Both the position numbers and the translations under genes were made by a program. Positions 27,525 through 36,632 of a DNA stretch of 64,000 nt are shown here, piece by piece (position 1 is the stretch's first letter; each line of letters begins with the position of its first letter). The notes beneath the pieces are model-generated. The model was not told the origin of the DNA and searched no databases. It was given only the letters and a program-made list of their open reading frames with translations. The stretch covers positions 186,001-250,000 of the forward strand of contig NZ_CAUPZS010000002.1 of the NCBI RefSeq assembly GCF_963515715.1, given 5' to 3'. The DNA is from Clostridium_AW sp963515715 (GTDB lineage Bacteria > Bacillota > Clostridia > Clostridiales > Clostridiaceae).

Positions 27525-27566
27525 GGGACTTCTCATATTGCATTTTTATGCATTATGAGACAGCCC
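27525..27566. repeat. Hairpin resembling an insertion sequence end
   Basis: TCTCATATTGCAT pairs with ATGCATTATGAGA (one mismatch), bordered by GGGACT and CAGCCCC. Read in reverse it starts GGGGCTGTCTCATAATGC, like the ends I know from IS1182-type elements. No transposase is present. Confidence 0.45.
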
Positions 27567-27675
27567 CAGATTTATCGGTGTCCAATCATAGAAAGCATAT
27601 GCTACTAGATTGCTCTATAATAAAGCTTTATTCCACTTAGGAGAAACTACCCCTCGAGAATAAGCGATAATAGTA

Positions 27676-27960
27676 TTAATTGATGACGAATTGAACCATA
27701 ACAGGAGTACCGCCGTCTAGAACGTCTCCTCCAGGAATAGTTATTGCTGTTGTAGTAACAGTAGACGTATCAGCTGTTTGCATTATTCCGTTAATAAACA
27801 AATTGTAATAAGCGAATGAGCTCGGAAATGCTGTGGCTGTAGCGCCAGTATCGTCTGTAGAAGCTGTAGCAGCAATTGCAAATGTTGCTCCAGTTCCTGT
27901 ACCGGCACTAATTGTTGAATAATATCTTTTGCTGTTTAGATAGGGTTTAATGATTGCCAT
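27676..27960 (-). CDS. DUF4183 protein, probable spore or surface component
   Basis: A 94-residue protein rich in Ala, Thr and Gly, with KRYYSTISAGTGTGATF and YYNLFINGIMQTADTS, the DUF4183 core. The family is common in spore-surface proteins of bacilli and clostridia; the exact role is unknown. A very strong ribosome site (GAAAGGGGGG) precedes the start. It lies downstream of a larger protein carrying the same domain, on the same strand, so the two probably form an operon. Confidence 0.75.
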   Translation of the reverse strand: MAIIKPYLNSKRYYSTISAGTGTGATFAIAATASTDDTGATATAFPSSFAYYNLFINGIMQTADTSTVTTTAITIPGGDVLDGGTPVMVQFVIN

Positions 27961-28040
27961 TTCTCTCCCCCCTTTCAGTATCAGTATATTCGGTATTTAA
28001 GAATTGGTGAAATCCAAAAGATAAATTCGCTACATCACTG

Positions 28041-28904
28041 TTAAGAGATCGAAGCAGAGAACTGAATGATTTCTAAAATTATCGTTGTACCTTTATAGAT
28101 AGTAGTACCTTCGGTGTCTAAAGTCAATATATTCGGACTTACACTGTATATTTTGCCTATTTGTAATATTCCATTTATAAATAAATTATTATAACTATTC
28201 GGGCCGAGACCTACAAAAAGGTTAGTTAAATTTCCTGAATCATTTATGAATAAATTAGCAGGGATATTTATTGGGTCCGGTGAAGACAAATCAGATTCTA
28301 CAATATAATAATACCTATTAGCCAAAGGGATAATGTTTATTTCGGAGGGCTGTCCTGGTATACCATATTGAATATTTAAGAATGGTCTTTGTCCTGTAAT
28401 TGTCCATTCATTAGACCTATAACCTATGATAGTATCAATTGTGTTTTCTATTCCAGCTAAAGTGATACCATTGTTTGGAATTACACCATAGAACCAACCA
28501 ATTACTATATTTGTTATATCAATGCTAATATAATTATTGACATCAGCATCAGTTACATTTATCGAATATGGGGTTGGATTTAATGCAGGGGCATTATTCC
28601 AGGTAACTGTGTTCTGTGAAAAGTTACTTGCATTTGTAAATACACTAACTGTTTGTGGCGATAATTGAGCGTCGGTTTTATCTTTTCTATAAACGAATAG
28701 ATTTAACGTAGCTCCTAATATGATGTTTCCGGGAAGAATAACGCCAGCTAAATTAAATTTTAATAAACTCCTAAAAGCATCTGGTTGATTATTGTACTTT
28801 AAATATTCTCCAGTAAATAAAGCTGTATCATTACCAAAGTTATTATTGGGATAATATTCTGTAATAAAGACATCATCAGTAGGGTTTACTTGTACAAATG
28901 GCAT
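28041..28904 (-). CDS. DNRLRE-domain plus DUF4183 protein
   Basis: Residues about 1-180 form a DNRLRE-type beta-sandwich (VNPTDDVFITEYYPNNNFGN, then FRSLLKFNL and TVTWNNAPAL). Residues about 190-287 are a DUF4183 domain with YNNLFINGILQIGKIY. There is no signal peptide, which suits a spore-coat or exosporium protein assembled in the mother cell. AGGAGG precedes the start. It is on the minus strand with the small DUF4183 gene following. Confidence 0.75.
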   Translation of the reverse strand: MPFVQVNPTDDVFITEYYPNNNFGNDTALFTGEYLKYNNQPDAFRSLLKFNLAGVILPGNIILGATLNLFVYRKDKTDAQLSPQTVSVFTNASNFSQNTVTWNNAPALNPTPYSINVTDADVNNYISIDITNIVIGWFYGVIPNNGITLAGIENTIDTIIGYRSNEWTITGQRPFLNIQYGIPGQPSEINIIPLANRYYYIVESDLSSPDPINIPANLFINDSGNLTNLFVGLGPNSYNNLFINGILQIGKIYSVSPNILTLDTEGTTIYKGTTIILEIIQFSASIS

Positions 28905-29040
28905 AACAATTTCCTCCTAAACTTACCATATACTAAAAAATGTGCTGTACATTTTTTCAGTATATTATATGCTTTTTATAATAAAATGTTATGTAAGACT
29001 TATATAATGTGTAACAATTATATAATTAAATGATTTATAG

Positions 29041-29085
29041 AAACATCGTATTATTCAACGTGAACGTTTGATGTTTTTGTTTCGC
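29041..29085 (+). repeat. D11 terminator remnant
   Basis: AAACATCGTATTATTC with partner ending GATGTTTTTG, then TTTCGCAATATAAATAAATTA of the inter-cassette spacer. The boxA is reduced to TTTCTTTGAACG (29103-29114). No cassette gene precedes it. Confidence 0.6.
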
Positions 29086-29129
29086 AATATAAATAAATTA
29101 AGATTTCTTTGAACGTGCTTTATCTCTAT

Positions 29130-29264
29130 AAAATAAGCGAAAGACTTAATAAAGAAGTAGAACTTGTATTACCAGAAAAAAGTGATTTTTTATTATTAAG
29201 AGAGATATTTCAAGGTAAGTGCTTAATAGAAGCATCAGAAAGTTTTGATATGTGGTTTGAATGA
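29130..29264 (+). pseudogene. C-terminal fragment of the MNT nucleotidyltransferase, second copy
   Basis: KISERLNKEVELVLPEKSDF continues to REIFQGKCLIEASESFDMWF. It copies 4783-4974 at high identity and continues as matching non-coding DNA to about 29332. The first copy has a stop where this one has Gln. This copy lacks 57 bases that in the first copy lie between two TGTGGTTT repeats. No start codon is present. Confidence 0.85.
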
Positions 29265-29483
29265 TTAGCTTAAATTATCATATTAACTGACCAATTTGCA
29301 GCACAAAAGGATATGAAAATTATATTTAATAAAAATAGGTGATTTCTTACCCATTATTGTAAAAATTACATATATTATGATTTTTAAGAAGGAATTTTAA
29401 ATTATTGTAAGAATATATAAGAAGAAATAACAAGTTCAATAGTACTAGCTATATATTAAAAAAGGATATTGGGGGAAAGAAAT

Positions 29484-30500
29484 ATGTCAAACCGAAAGCA
29501 CAAAAGGTTACTGGTGATGATATTCACAGTAGTATTAAATTTCACTATAGTTGCTAATAGTGTATATGCTCATTCCGGAAGGACAGACTCTTCTGGTGGA
29601 CATAGAGATAATAAAAATGCTTCAGGGCTTGGGTCATATCATTATCATCATGGATATGATGCTCATTTGCATAGTAATGGTGTATGTCCATATGAGAGTA
29701 ATTCCAATTCATTAACCACATCTCCAGAAAAAGAAACAATTAGTAAGGCGAAAGTAAGAGAGAGTGGATATGAGAAGGGATATGATGATGGGTATAACCA
29801 AAAACAGATTAGTAGTTCTTCTTACTCAGGTGAGCATGCTGAGGAGTACAAGTCAGAGTATAATTTAGGCTATGAAAGGGGAAAGAAGCAAATAGAAAAT
29901 CAAATAGCTGAAGCACATGATAAAGGTTATAAAGATGGTAAAAATGCTGATAAGTCTAATAATTATAAGATTGAATTGTTAACAAAATCTTATAATGAAG
30001 GATATGAAAAAGGGTATAAAGATTATAAGGATAATAAAATAAAAGAGTATAGTCTTTTAGGTGAAAAAGATGGGAAAGCTGAGAAAGAAATTTTAGCTTT
30101 TGAAGATAATATAGACAGTGATTTTAAAAATGCATATATGGAAGGATATAAGAAAGGACAAGCTGTATTGGAAGATACTTATGTACAATATGGCTTCAAT
30201 AAAGTATTTACAGGAAAAGAAGATAAAAATTTGAGTTTGGAAAAAGAAAAATGTCTTCAATGGTTTAATAAAGGACAGAAAGAAGGGAATAAGAAACTAG
30301 AGGAGCTAAAGAAAAACTTTTATGAACTTGGCTACAATTCAGAGGAGTATAATGTACCAGAAGAGCTTACCATAGCATCTGATATATGCAAAGAATATTA
30401 TGAAAAAGGAAAGGCTGATAAAAGAAAAAAGAATATTTTATCAGGATCTATTGTAGGAGGAGGCATTTTAGGAGCTATATTTATAAAAAGAAAACGCTAA
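29484..30500 (+). CDS. Exported YHYH-domain protein with GY-rich repeats
   Basis: A 338-residue protein with a signal peptide (about 1-32), then a small YHYH domain (SYHYHHGYDAHLHSNGVCPY) with many histidines, as in zinc-dependent nuclease-like or metal-binding exported proteins. Residues 80-300 carry repeated GYxxGYxxG units, for example GYEKGYDDGYNQ, GYKDGKNAD and GYEKGYKDYKD. The C-terminus has a Gly-rich membrane helix and a positive end (FIKRKR) without an LPXTG motif. ATG 29484 is preceded by GGGGGAAAG. Function unknown. Confidence 0.7.
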   Translation: MSNRKHKRLLVMIFTVVLNFTIVANSVYAHSGRTDSSGGHRDNKNASGLGSYHYHHGYDAHLHSNGVCPYESNSNSLTTSPEKETISKAKVRESGYEKGYDDGYNQKQISSSSYSGEHAEEYKSEYNLGYERGKKQIENQIAEAHDKGYKDGKNADKSNNYKIELLTKSYNEGYEKGYKDYKDNKIKEYSLLGEKDGKAEKEILAFEDNIDSDFKNAYMEGYKKGQAVLEDTYVQYGFNKVFTGKEDKNLSLEKEKCLQWFNKGQKEGNKKLEELKKNFYELGYNSEEYNVPEELTIASDICKEYYEKGKADKRKKNILSGSIVGGGILGAIFIKRKR

Positions 30501-30579
30501 TGAAGTATTTAAATCTAGTAACACTTTCAAATACTTCTGCATACTCTGCTAGTAGTTAGCAAGTTTGTAGGAGAGTTAT

Positions 30580-30918
30580 ATGGAGAAGGAGAATAATAAA
30601 AGATTAACAGTAAACTTAGAGGAATATGTAATCCAAGTAGCTGAAGAAAAAGCAAGAGCTAATTTTAAAGGAAGCCTAGATTACTATATTAACTGGCTAA
30701 TTTGTAGGGATAATGCATCAAAAATCCATAATTATATAAGAAAAAGAGATGAGGATTTAGAAAAGAAAAAGCCAAAATTAATTCCAAATTCATTGAAAAC
30801 TGCAATGTTTAATAACGACTGTGATTTTTGTAAAGAGCCTATATATCAAGGAGAAGAAATTTGTAAGGCTGAAGGATATGAAAATTATATTCATAAAAAA
30901 TGTTGTAAATCAGAATAA
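30580..30918 (+). CDS. Hypothetical protein with a C-terminal zinc knuckle
   Basis: A 112-residue protein. The N-terminal half (KRLTVNLEEYVIQVAEEKAR) resembles a ribbon-helix-helix segment. The C-terminal half has CDFCKEPIYQGEEICKAEG and HKKCC, a treble-clef-like zinc site. It may bind DNA. GGAGAG precedes the start, and the two tandem hairpins follow the stop. No family name is offered. Confidence 0.6.
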   Translation: MEKENNKRLTVNLEEYVIQVAEEKARANFKGSLDYYINWLICRDNASKIHNYIRKRDEDLEKKKPKLIPNSLKTAMFNNDCDFCKEPIYQGEEICKAEGYENYIHKKCCKSE

Positions 30919-30960
30919 TTAAAAAATAAAAGCTTAAAAAGAATAGAGATTTAGTTTATA

Positions 30961-31072
30961 AAATAAACCTATTCATTTCATAGGAGATGAATAGGTTTAT
31001 TATATTTTAATATAGTATTTATGGAAATAAACATATTCATTTAGCATCAAATGAATATGTTTATTTAATTTT
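30961..31072 (+). terminator. Tandem paralogous terminator hairpins
   Basis: Hairpin 1 pairs AATAAACCTATTCAT with ATGAATAGGTTTATT. Hairpin 2, 50 bases on, pairs AATAAACATATTCATT with AATGAATATGTTTATT. They differ by one paired change (C-G to A-T), so the stem is kept. Confidence 0.75.
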
Positions 31073-31123
31073 GGACATATTTATGATAGAATTTTATTGA
31101 AATAGTTATTAAGAGGTGAAATA

Positions 31124-32137
31124 ATGAAATCATTAACATCAGAAAGATTAAGGAACATGACTGTTCCATTAAGGATAGTTAAGCTAATATCTTTGATAAA
31201 TGAGTATAAAGGAAAAGAAGAACTATATATGAAGCAAAGCCCTCAAATACTAAAAACGCTAAAAGAAGTATCTATAATACAAAGTGCTGAGTCATCAAAC
31301 AGAATAGAAGGAATATATACAAGCGATAAGAGATTAAGAGATATAGTGAATAATAAGATTACTCCTAAGGATATAAGTGAAGTTGAAATCGCAGGATATA
31401 GGGATGTTTTAGATACCATACATAATGGACATAACGCTATACCTTTAACAGAAGGAGTTATACTTCAACTTCATAGAGATTTATATAAATACAGTCCAGG
31501 GAGAGGTGGGATATGGAAAACCCAAGATAATATAATAGAAGAGATTTTGCCTGATGGTAGTAAATATATAAGATTTAAGCCAGTAGATGCCTTTAGTACA
31601 CCAATATATATGAGCGATTTGTGTGCAAGGTATAGAGAAGAGATAATAAATGAAGAAGTTGACGATTTAATTTTAATTAGTTCTTTTATTTTAGATTTTT
31701 TATGCATACATCCATTTAATGATGGTAATGGAAGAATGGCAAGGCTACTGACGTTACTTTTACTTTATAAAAGTAGATACAATGTAGGACAATTTATAAG
31801 TTTAGAAAAGATAATAGAGGACTCAAAGGAAAGTTATTATGAAACGTTAAATAAATCCTCTATGCTTTGGCATGAAGGACAACATAATGAGTTAATTTGG
31901 ATGGAATATTTTTTAGGGACTATATTAGCAGCATATAGAGAATTTGAGAGCAGAGTTGGATTTATAGAACAGGCAAGAGGAAGTAAATCCAATAGAGTTG
32001 AAAAAGCAATAGAAAACACTTTAGGGTATTTTACAAAAGAAGACATAAGAAAAAAATGCCCAGATATTGGAGAGTCTACTATAAATCGAGTGTTTAATAA
32101 TTTGAAAAGAGAGGAAAAAATTGAATCCATAGGATAG
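31124..32137 (+). CDS. Fic family protein (AMPylase)
   Basis: A 337-residue Fic protein. HPFNDGNGRMARL (about 199-211) is the catalytic HPFx(D/E)GNGRxxR motif for AMP transfer to proteins. SNRIEG (about 57-62) fits the inhibitory [S/T]xxxE[G/N] helix at the N-terminal side, so its activity is self-restrained (class II). The C-terminal 60 residues form a winged-helix-like tail (FTKEDIRKKC). AGAGGTG precedes the start. The gene has no antitoxin neighbour and stands alone. Confidence 0.9.
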   Translation: MKSLTSERLRNMTVPLRIVKLISLINEYKGKEELYMKQSPQILKTLKEVSIIQSAESSNRIEGIYTSDKRLRDIVNNKITPKDISEVEIAGYRDVLDTIHNGHNAIPLTEGVILQLHRDLYKYSPGRGGIWKTQDNIIEEILPDGSKYIRFKPVDAFSTPIYMSDLCARYREEIINEEVDDLILISSFILDFLCIHPFNDGNGRMARLLTLLLLYKSRYNVGQFISLEKIIEDSKESYYETLNKSSMLWHEGQHNELIWMEYFLGTILAAYREFESRVGFIEQARGSKSNRVEKAIENTLGYFTKEDIRKKCPDIGESTINRVFNNLKREEKIESIG

Positions 32138-32279
32138 GGAAGAAATGCCAAGTGGAGAAGATTGAAATAATGCCAATTGACAAATAGCAAGAAGCAAATC
32201 ACTCGCCTTGTTTAAGCATTACATTGCTAACATATGTTAGTATAATTAAATTATACAGAAAAATATGATTATAGGTAAC

Positions 32280-32326
32280 AAAATGCGCTAGTTCATAGAA
32301 TTAATATTCTTAAACTAACGCATTTT
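32280..32326. terminator. Two-way terminator
   Basis: AAAATGCG and CGCATTTT arms extended by TAGTT/AACTA, between the Fic gene and a convergent minus-strand gene. A palindrome CTAACATATGTTAG beside a -10-like TATAAT lies at about 32227. Confidence 0.7.
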
Positions 32327-32350
32327 CACCTTATATAACTATCAACTATT

Positions 32351-32641
32351 CTAATATCTCCAAATAAAATATAACAGAGGAATTATTCCTAATAAATAAA
32401 TAGAAGAAAAAGCAAACAAATATTTTAAAGACTTCTTTTTGGGTGTATCTCTTGTACTACATTTATAATTAACTATACCTATAGGAATGCATAGCATAAT
32501 TCCAATAGATCTTAAAACCTTTATAGTTATCCAATTTGCTCCCTTATTATCAAAATGAATTGCTATAAAATTCATTGCTATAAAAATAAAAGTACATATA
32601 GCTAAAGTAAAATTATATTTTCTTTTACACTCTTTATTCAT
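32351..32641 (-). CDS. Small membrane protein
   Basis: A 96-residue protein with three hydrophobic segments (about 10-28, 39-58, 73-93) and a basic loop TRDTPKKKS. I do not recognise the family. A moderate ribosome site (AGGGTGG) precedes ATG. Coding support is hydrophobic pattern and convergence on a shared terminator. Confidence 0.55.
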   Translation of the reverse strand: MNKECKRKYNFTLAICTFIFIAMNFIAIHFDNKGANWITIKVLRSIGIMLCIPIGIVNYKCSTRDTPKKKSLKYLFAFSSIYLLGIIPLLYFIWRY

Positions 32642-33160
32642 TATAAAACCACCCTATCACTAAATATGATTTCTCTCTAAAGTCTAATCCATATATTTCC
32701 TAATTTACTTATAACTATAACATGAAAAATATTATAATCAATAGGGCATGTACTAATTTAAATTTTATGATTCTATGATGAAACTTTAAGGCATGTCTTT
32801 ATCATCGTGATTAATGTAAATTCATGGTAAGATTAATCTGGTAGATTATTGTAATATAAAGAGACAATAATATGTTAGTAGACCGCATTGGATTTATAGT
32901 TTTTTTATGAAACCTTATTAAGAGTAGGACAAGGATGCAAAAGGTAAAGTGAAAAGACTAAAAAGGAAATTTGATAATATTTATAGAATAGTGTAAAGAT
33001 GAATAAAGTTTCCATCCTTAATTAAATGGGCAAAATGGGTTAAATAGGTTAGATGAATACAATTCAACCATTTTTTTCTGGTTGTAAACTAGAATACCAT
33101 AGGCTTTGCTTTGCCTAATTTATTGGCACATAAATTGCTTCATATTATATGAAAGAGGGA
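32642..33160. other. Non-coding stretch with a copied leader
   Basis: It contains 32784-32908, a copy of the leader and first codons of the TPR membrane protein gene at 37036 (AAGGCATGTCTTTAT, then ATGTTAGTAGACCG and GGATTTATAGTTTTT). After about eight matching codons it breaks off. A hairpin with AACCATTTTTTTCTGGTT lies near 33066. No complete gene. Confidence 0.6.
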
Positions 33161-33262
33161 ATGATATTTTGTATAGAAGTACCTATGTATATTAGGGGAA
33201 TTGGTGGGTTCAATATAGAAGATATGGTTTTAGTTACAAAGGATGGGGATGAAATAAGATAG
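33161..33262 (+). pseudogene. C-terminal fragment of an M24 (Xaa-Pro) peptidase
   Basis: The 33-codon frame reads EVPMYIRGIGGFNIEDMVLV followed by TKDGDEIR, the end of creatinase/aminopeptidase P proteins, where the Glu that binds the second metal sits in the IED segment. The rest of the gene is missing. It ends 17 bases before the next gene. Confidence 0.65.
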
Positions 33263-33279
33263 AAAAGGAGAGATGAATT

Positions 33280-34923
33280 ATGAAAGTAGTAGTAATTGGT
33301 GGAGTTGCTGGAGGCGCTGGAGTTTGCGCAAGGCTTAGAAGAAATAGAGAAGATTTAGAAATAATTATGATTGAAAAAGGTGACTTTATATCCTATGCAA
33401 ACTGTGGGTTACCTTACTATATTGGAAATGTAATTGAGAACCAAGAAGAGCTTTTATTACAAACTCCAGAGGGCTTTGGAAAGAGATTTAATGTTGAAGT
33501 AAGAGTAAGAAATGAAGTTTTAAGTGTTGATACGGATAAAAAAGAAGTGACAGTTTTAAATCATAAAAGCGGCGAAAGTTATGTAGAAAGTTATGATGTT
33601 TTAGTGCTATCACCTGGTGCAAAGCCTATAGTTCCAAATCTAAAGCGCATAGATAAAGACCATGTATATACCCTAAGAACAGTTCCAGATACACTAAAGA
33701 TTAAAGAGTATATAAATAGAGAAAAACCATCAAGTGCCATTGTAGTTGGTGGAGGTTTTATTGGAATTGAGATGGCGGAAAACTTAAAGCACTTAGGAAT
33801 AAATGTTTCTATCATAGAAGCGGCAGACCACGTTATTGCCTCTATTGATAGTGATATGTCCCATGAAATTCATAATCATATAAGAGAAAATGGAGTTTCC
33901 TTATACCTAAATAGCAAAGTAGTAGAAATTAGTGATAACTACGTGCTTTTAGAGGATGGCCGTGAAATAAAAGGGGATTTAGTAATAATGAGCGTAGGCG
34001 TAAGGCCTGAAACAGAATTTTTAAAGGATAGCGGAATTAAGCTTGGGGGAAGAGGAGAAATAGTAGTTGATGAGTTTATGAAGACTTCTCAAAGTAACAT
34101 ATATGCCCTTGGAGATGCTGTTGCTGTTAAAAGCTTTGGTAGCGGCAAGGAAAATATAATTCCCCTTGCAGGTCCTGCAAATAAACAAGGAAGAATAGTT
34201 GCGGACAATATAGCTTCAAAGAAAGTGGGATATAACGGAACTCAAGGCACTGCCATAGCAAAGGTATTTGACATGACCACAGCCGTTACAGGGGAAAGTG
34301 AAAGAACCTTAAAGCAAAACGGTACTAGTTATAAAAAGGTTATCACTTATTCTGCTTCCAATGCTACATACTATCCTGGAGCTCAGTTCATGACGATAAA
34401 ACTCCTATTTACTCCAGACACAGGGAAAATTTTAGGGGGACAAATCGCAGGATATAAAGGAGTAGACAAAAGAATTGATACCATAGCAAGTAGCATGAGA
34501 TCAGGGCTTACTGTTCACGATGTTCAGGAGTTAGAACTAGCATATGCACCACCTTTTTCTTCTGCAAAGGACCCTCTCAACATGGCTGCATATGTGGCGG
34601 GTAATGTATTAGATGGAACCATGAAGCCATTTTACATTGAAGATGTAGAAAATATCCCTAAAGAAGATATTATTTTAGATGTGCGCACGGAAATGGAAAA
34701 TGAGCAAGGAAGAATAGAAGGCTCTATAAACATTCCAGTGGATGAGTTGCGTGATAGAATTGATGAATTAGATAAAGATAAAAAATATTATATATATTGC
34801 CGAGTTGGTCAAAGGGGTTATATAGCTCAAAGGATTTTAGAGCAAAGAGGATTTAATACTTTAAACTTAAGTGGAGGATATAAGTTTTATGAGCAATTAT
34901 TGCTAGATGAAAGGAATAAGTAG
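33280..34923 (+). CDS. cdr: CoA-disulfide reductase with C-terminal rhodanese domain
   Basis: A pyridine nucleotide-disulfide oxidoreductase. GGVAGGAGVCARLRR binds FAD, NCGLPYYIG carries the single active Cys (about residue 43) typical of CoA-disulfide reductases, VVGGGFIGIEMAENL binds NAD(P)H and YALGDAVAV is the second FAD site. The last 100 residues are a rhodanese domain with the Cys loop YCRVGQRGY. It keeps CoA or persulfide pools reduced. GGAGAGATG precedes the start. A chemoreceptor gene follows within 40 bases. Confidence 0.9.
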   Translation: MKVVVIGGVAGGAGVCARLRRNREDLEIIMIEKGDFISYANCGLPYYIGNVIENQEELLLQTPEGFGKRFNVEVRVRNEVLSVDTDKKEVTVLNHKSGESYVESYDVLVLSPGAKPIVPNLKRIDKDHVYTLRTVPDTLKIKEYINREKPSSAIVVGGGFIGIEMAENLKHLGINVSIIEAADHVIASIDSDMSHEIHNHIRENGVSLYLNSKVVEISDNYVLLEDGREIKGDLVIMSVGVRPETEFLKDSGIKLGGRGEIVVDEFMKTSQSNIYALGDAVAVKSFGSGKENIIPLAGPANKQGRIVADNIASKKVGYNGTQGTAIAKVFDMTTAVTGESERTLKQNGTSYKKVITYSASNATYYPGAQFMTIKLLFTPDTGKILGGQIAGYKGVDKRIDTIASSMRSGLTVHDVQELELAYAPPFSSAKDPLNMAAYVAGNVLDGTMKPFYIEDVENIPKEDIILDVRTEMENEQGRIEGSINIPVDELRDRIDELDKDKKYYIYCRVGQRGYIAQRILEQRGFNTLNLSGGYKFYEQLLLDERNK

Positions 34924-34961
34924 TCTTTAGCGTAATTGGCTCATTATTAGGGGGGGCGACG

Positions 34962-36509
34962 ATGGAAAAGTACAAGATTATAATCTATATTTTAATTGCT
35001 ATGCAAATTGTGTGGATACTTCTCACTGTTTTTTTAACAAGGCAGCTGAGAGAAAAGTCTAACAAAGTTAATAATTTACTATTTAATATTTCACAGGGTG
35101 ATCTTACACAAAAAATAGATGTGGAGAAGAAGGGGTTTTTACATTCATTACATTCAAATTTAAACAATCTTGTTGCCAAATTTAGAAATTTGGTGGCGCA
35201 AATCATCACCCTCACAGATAAAACTATTAACTATACCAGTGAATTAAATATGGATACCATGAAGATTAATGCATCAACAAAAGAGACGGTTAAGGTTATA
35301 AATGAAATTGCTAAATCCATGGAGGGTCAAATTGCTTCTATAAAAGATGCAGAAAAGTATTCCTGTGAAGCCATGGATACTGCAAGAAAGATAGTAAAAA
35401 AATCTGAAGAAGTAAGTCAGAGGGCTAATATAACTATAGAAACAATTGATGCAAGCTACGAAAACTTTGAGTCGCTTATTGAAAAATTGGACGAATCAGC
35501 CAAAGCCAGTGCCGAAACCGCTAATAGGATAAAGCAGCTTGAAAATCAGACTATACTAATACAAAGCATAGCGGATAAGGTTAGCAAGATCAGTAAGAGC
35601 ACTAACCTTCTGGCCCTCAATGCTTCCATAGAAGCAGCTCGTGCTGGAGAGGCGGGTAAAGGCTTTGCAGTGGTAGCTGATGAGGTAAGAAAACTTGCGG
35701 AAGACTCCACCGTGCAATCAAAGCAAATACAGCAGGTTGTTGATGGAATAAAAGAGGAAATACATAGTATTACTAATTATATGGAAGAGGAAATACATTC
35801 AATTAAAGAATATGTGAATTTTTCATACACCACTAGAGAGTATTTAAAAAAGATAAATACTGAAACTAAAGGTACCTTTGATGTATTTAGTGAAATAAGC
35901 AGCCAAATAGATGAACAAGAAAATAAGATAGATAAGGTTGTAGATATTATTAAAAATACATCCTATACTTTTGAAAGTATCGCAGCTTCTACTGAAGAAA
36001 TGGCAGCCTCCGCCGAAGAACAAGCTAATACTACGGAAGAAACCTTTAAACGATTGTCCAATCTTTTGGATATGAATAAGGAGATAGAACAGTACATAGC
36101 TGCCTTTGTAAAAAATTATAAAATAGATGGTAATACTCAAAGATATATAGAAAATGGTATAAAGATATTGAGGGAAATATCTAAAGCACCCTGCTTATCA
36201 GCTATGGAATACTCTAGTTCTACTGCTTATCTAAAGGAAGAGCTAATAAAATATCCTGAATTTGAATTGCTTGCAACCATGCAAGAGGATGGCATGAGAA
36301 AGGCTATAACCTTGGATTATAAGGAACAAGAGGTGTACGTAAACTTTGCACACCGACCATATTTTAAAGAAGCCATTACAGGCAAGGAATTTATGTCAAA
36401 ACCGTATATTTCAGTAGATACTAATAATTACTGCATTGCCATGGCAGTGCCTGTTAAAGATAATCTAGGGAAAGTTACTGGAATATTGATGGCAGATTTA
36501 AGGCTATGA
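34962..36509 (+). CDS. Methyl-accepting chemotaxis protein with C-terminal Cache-like domain
   Basis: A 515-residue receptor. One membrane helix (about 6-25) is followed by a short HAMP-like segment and a long coiled coil whose tip, NLLALNASIEAARAGEAGKG, binds CheA/CheW. A second coil segment has SIAASTEEMAASAEEQ. Residues about 385-515 resemble half a Cache/PDC sensor (FAHRPYFKEAITGKEFMSKP, then YISVDTNNYCIAMAVPV). It lies behind the signalling coil, in the cytoplasm, the reverse of the usual order. It probably senses an internal ligand. A terminator overlaps the stop. Confidence 0.85.
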   Translation: MEKYKIIIYILIAMQIVWILLTVFLTRQLREKSNKVNNLLFNISQGDLTQKIDVEKKGFLHSLHSNLNNLVAKFRNLVAQIITLTDKTINYTSELNMDTMKINASTKETVKVINEIAKSMEGQIASIKDAEKYSCEAMDTARKIVKKSEEVSQRANITIETIDASYENFESLIEKLDESAKASAETANRIKQLENQTILIQSIADKVSKISKSTNLLALNASIEAARAGEAGKGFAVVADEVRKLAEDSTVQSKQIQQVVDGIKEEIHSITNYMEEEIHSIKEYVNFSYTTREYLKKINTETKGTFDVFSEISSQIDEQENKIDKVVDIIKNTSYTFESIAASTEEMAASAEEQANTTEETFKRLSNLLDMNKEIEQYIAAFVKNYKIDGNTQRYIENGIKILREISKAPCLSAMEYSSSTAYLKEELIKYPEFELLATMQEDGMRKAITLDYKEQEVYVNFAHRPYFKEAITGKEFMSKPYISVDTNNYCIAMAVPVKDNLGKVTGILMADLRL

Positions 36510-36531
36510 GGTTGACCTCATGGCCTTTTTA
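36500..36531 (+). terminator. Terminator overlapping the chemoreceptor stop
   Basis: AAGGCTATGAGG pairs with CCTCATGGCCTT, followed by TTTT. Confidence 0.8.
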
Positions 36532-36632
36532 ATTCATCAAAATAAGTCAAAGACTTATTTTTTTCTTTGCAATAATTCATCAAAGGATGTATTATAATTA
36601 TATTAAAATTTATGATTTATAAAGGAGCTACT

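Noticed and set aside
30580..30918. Antitoxin call for the ribbon-helix-helix-like protein
   Set aside because: No toxin-type gene is adjacent; the Fic gene starts 205 bases on, behind two terminators and with its own ribosome site.
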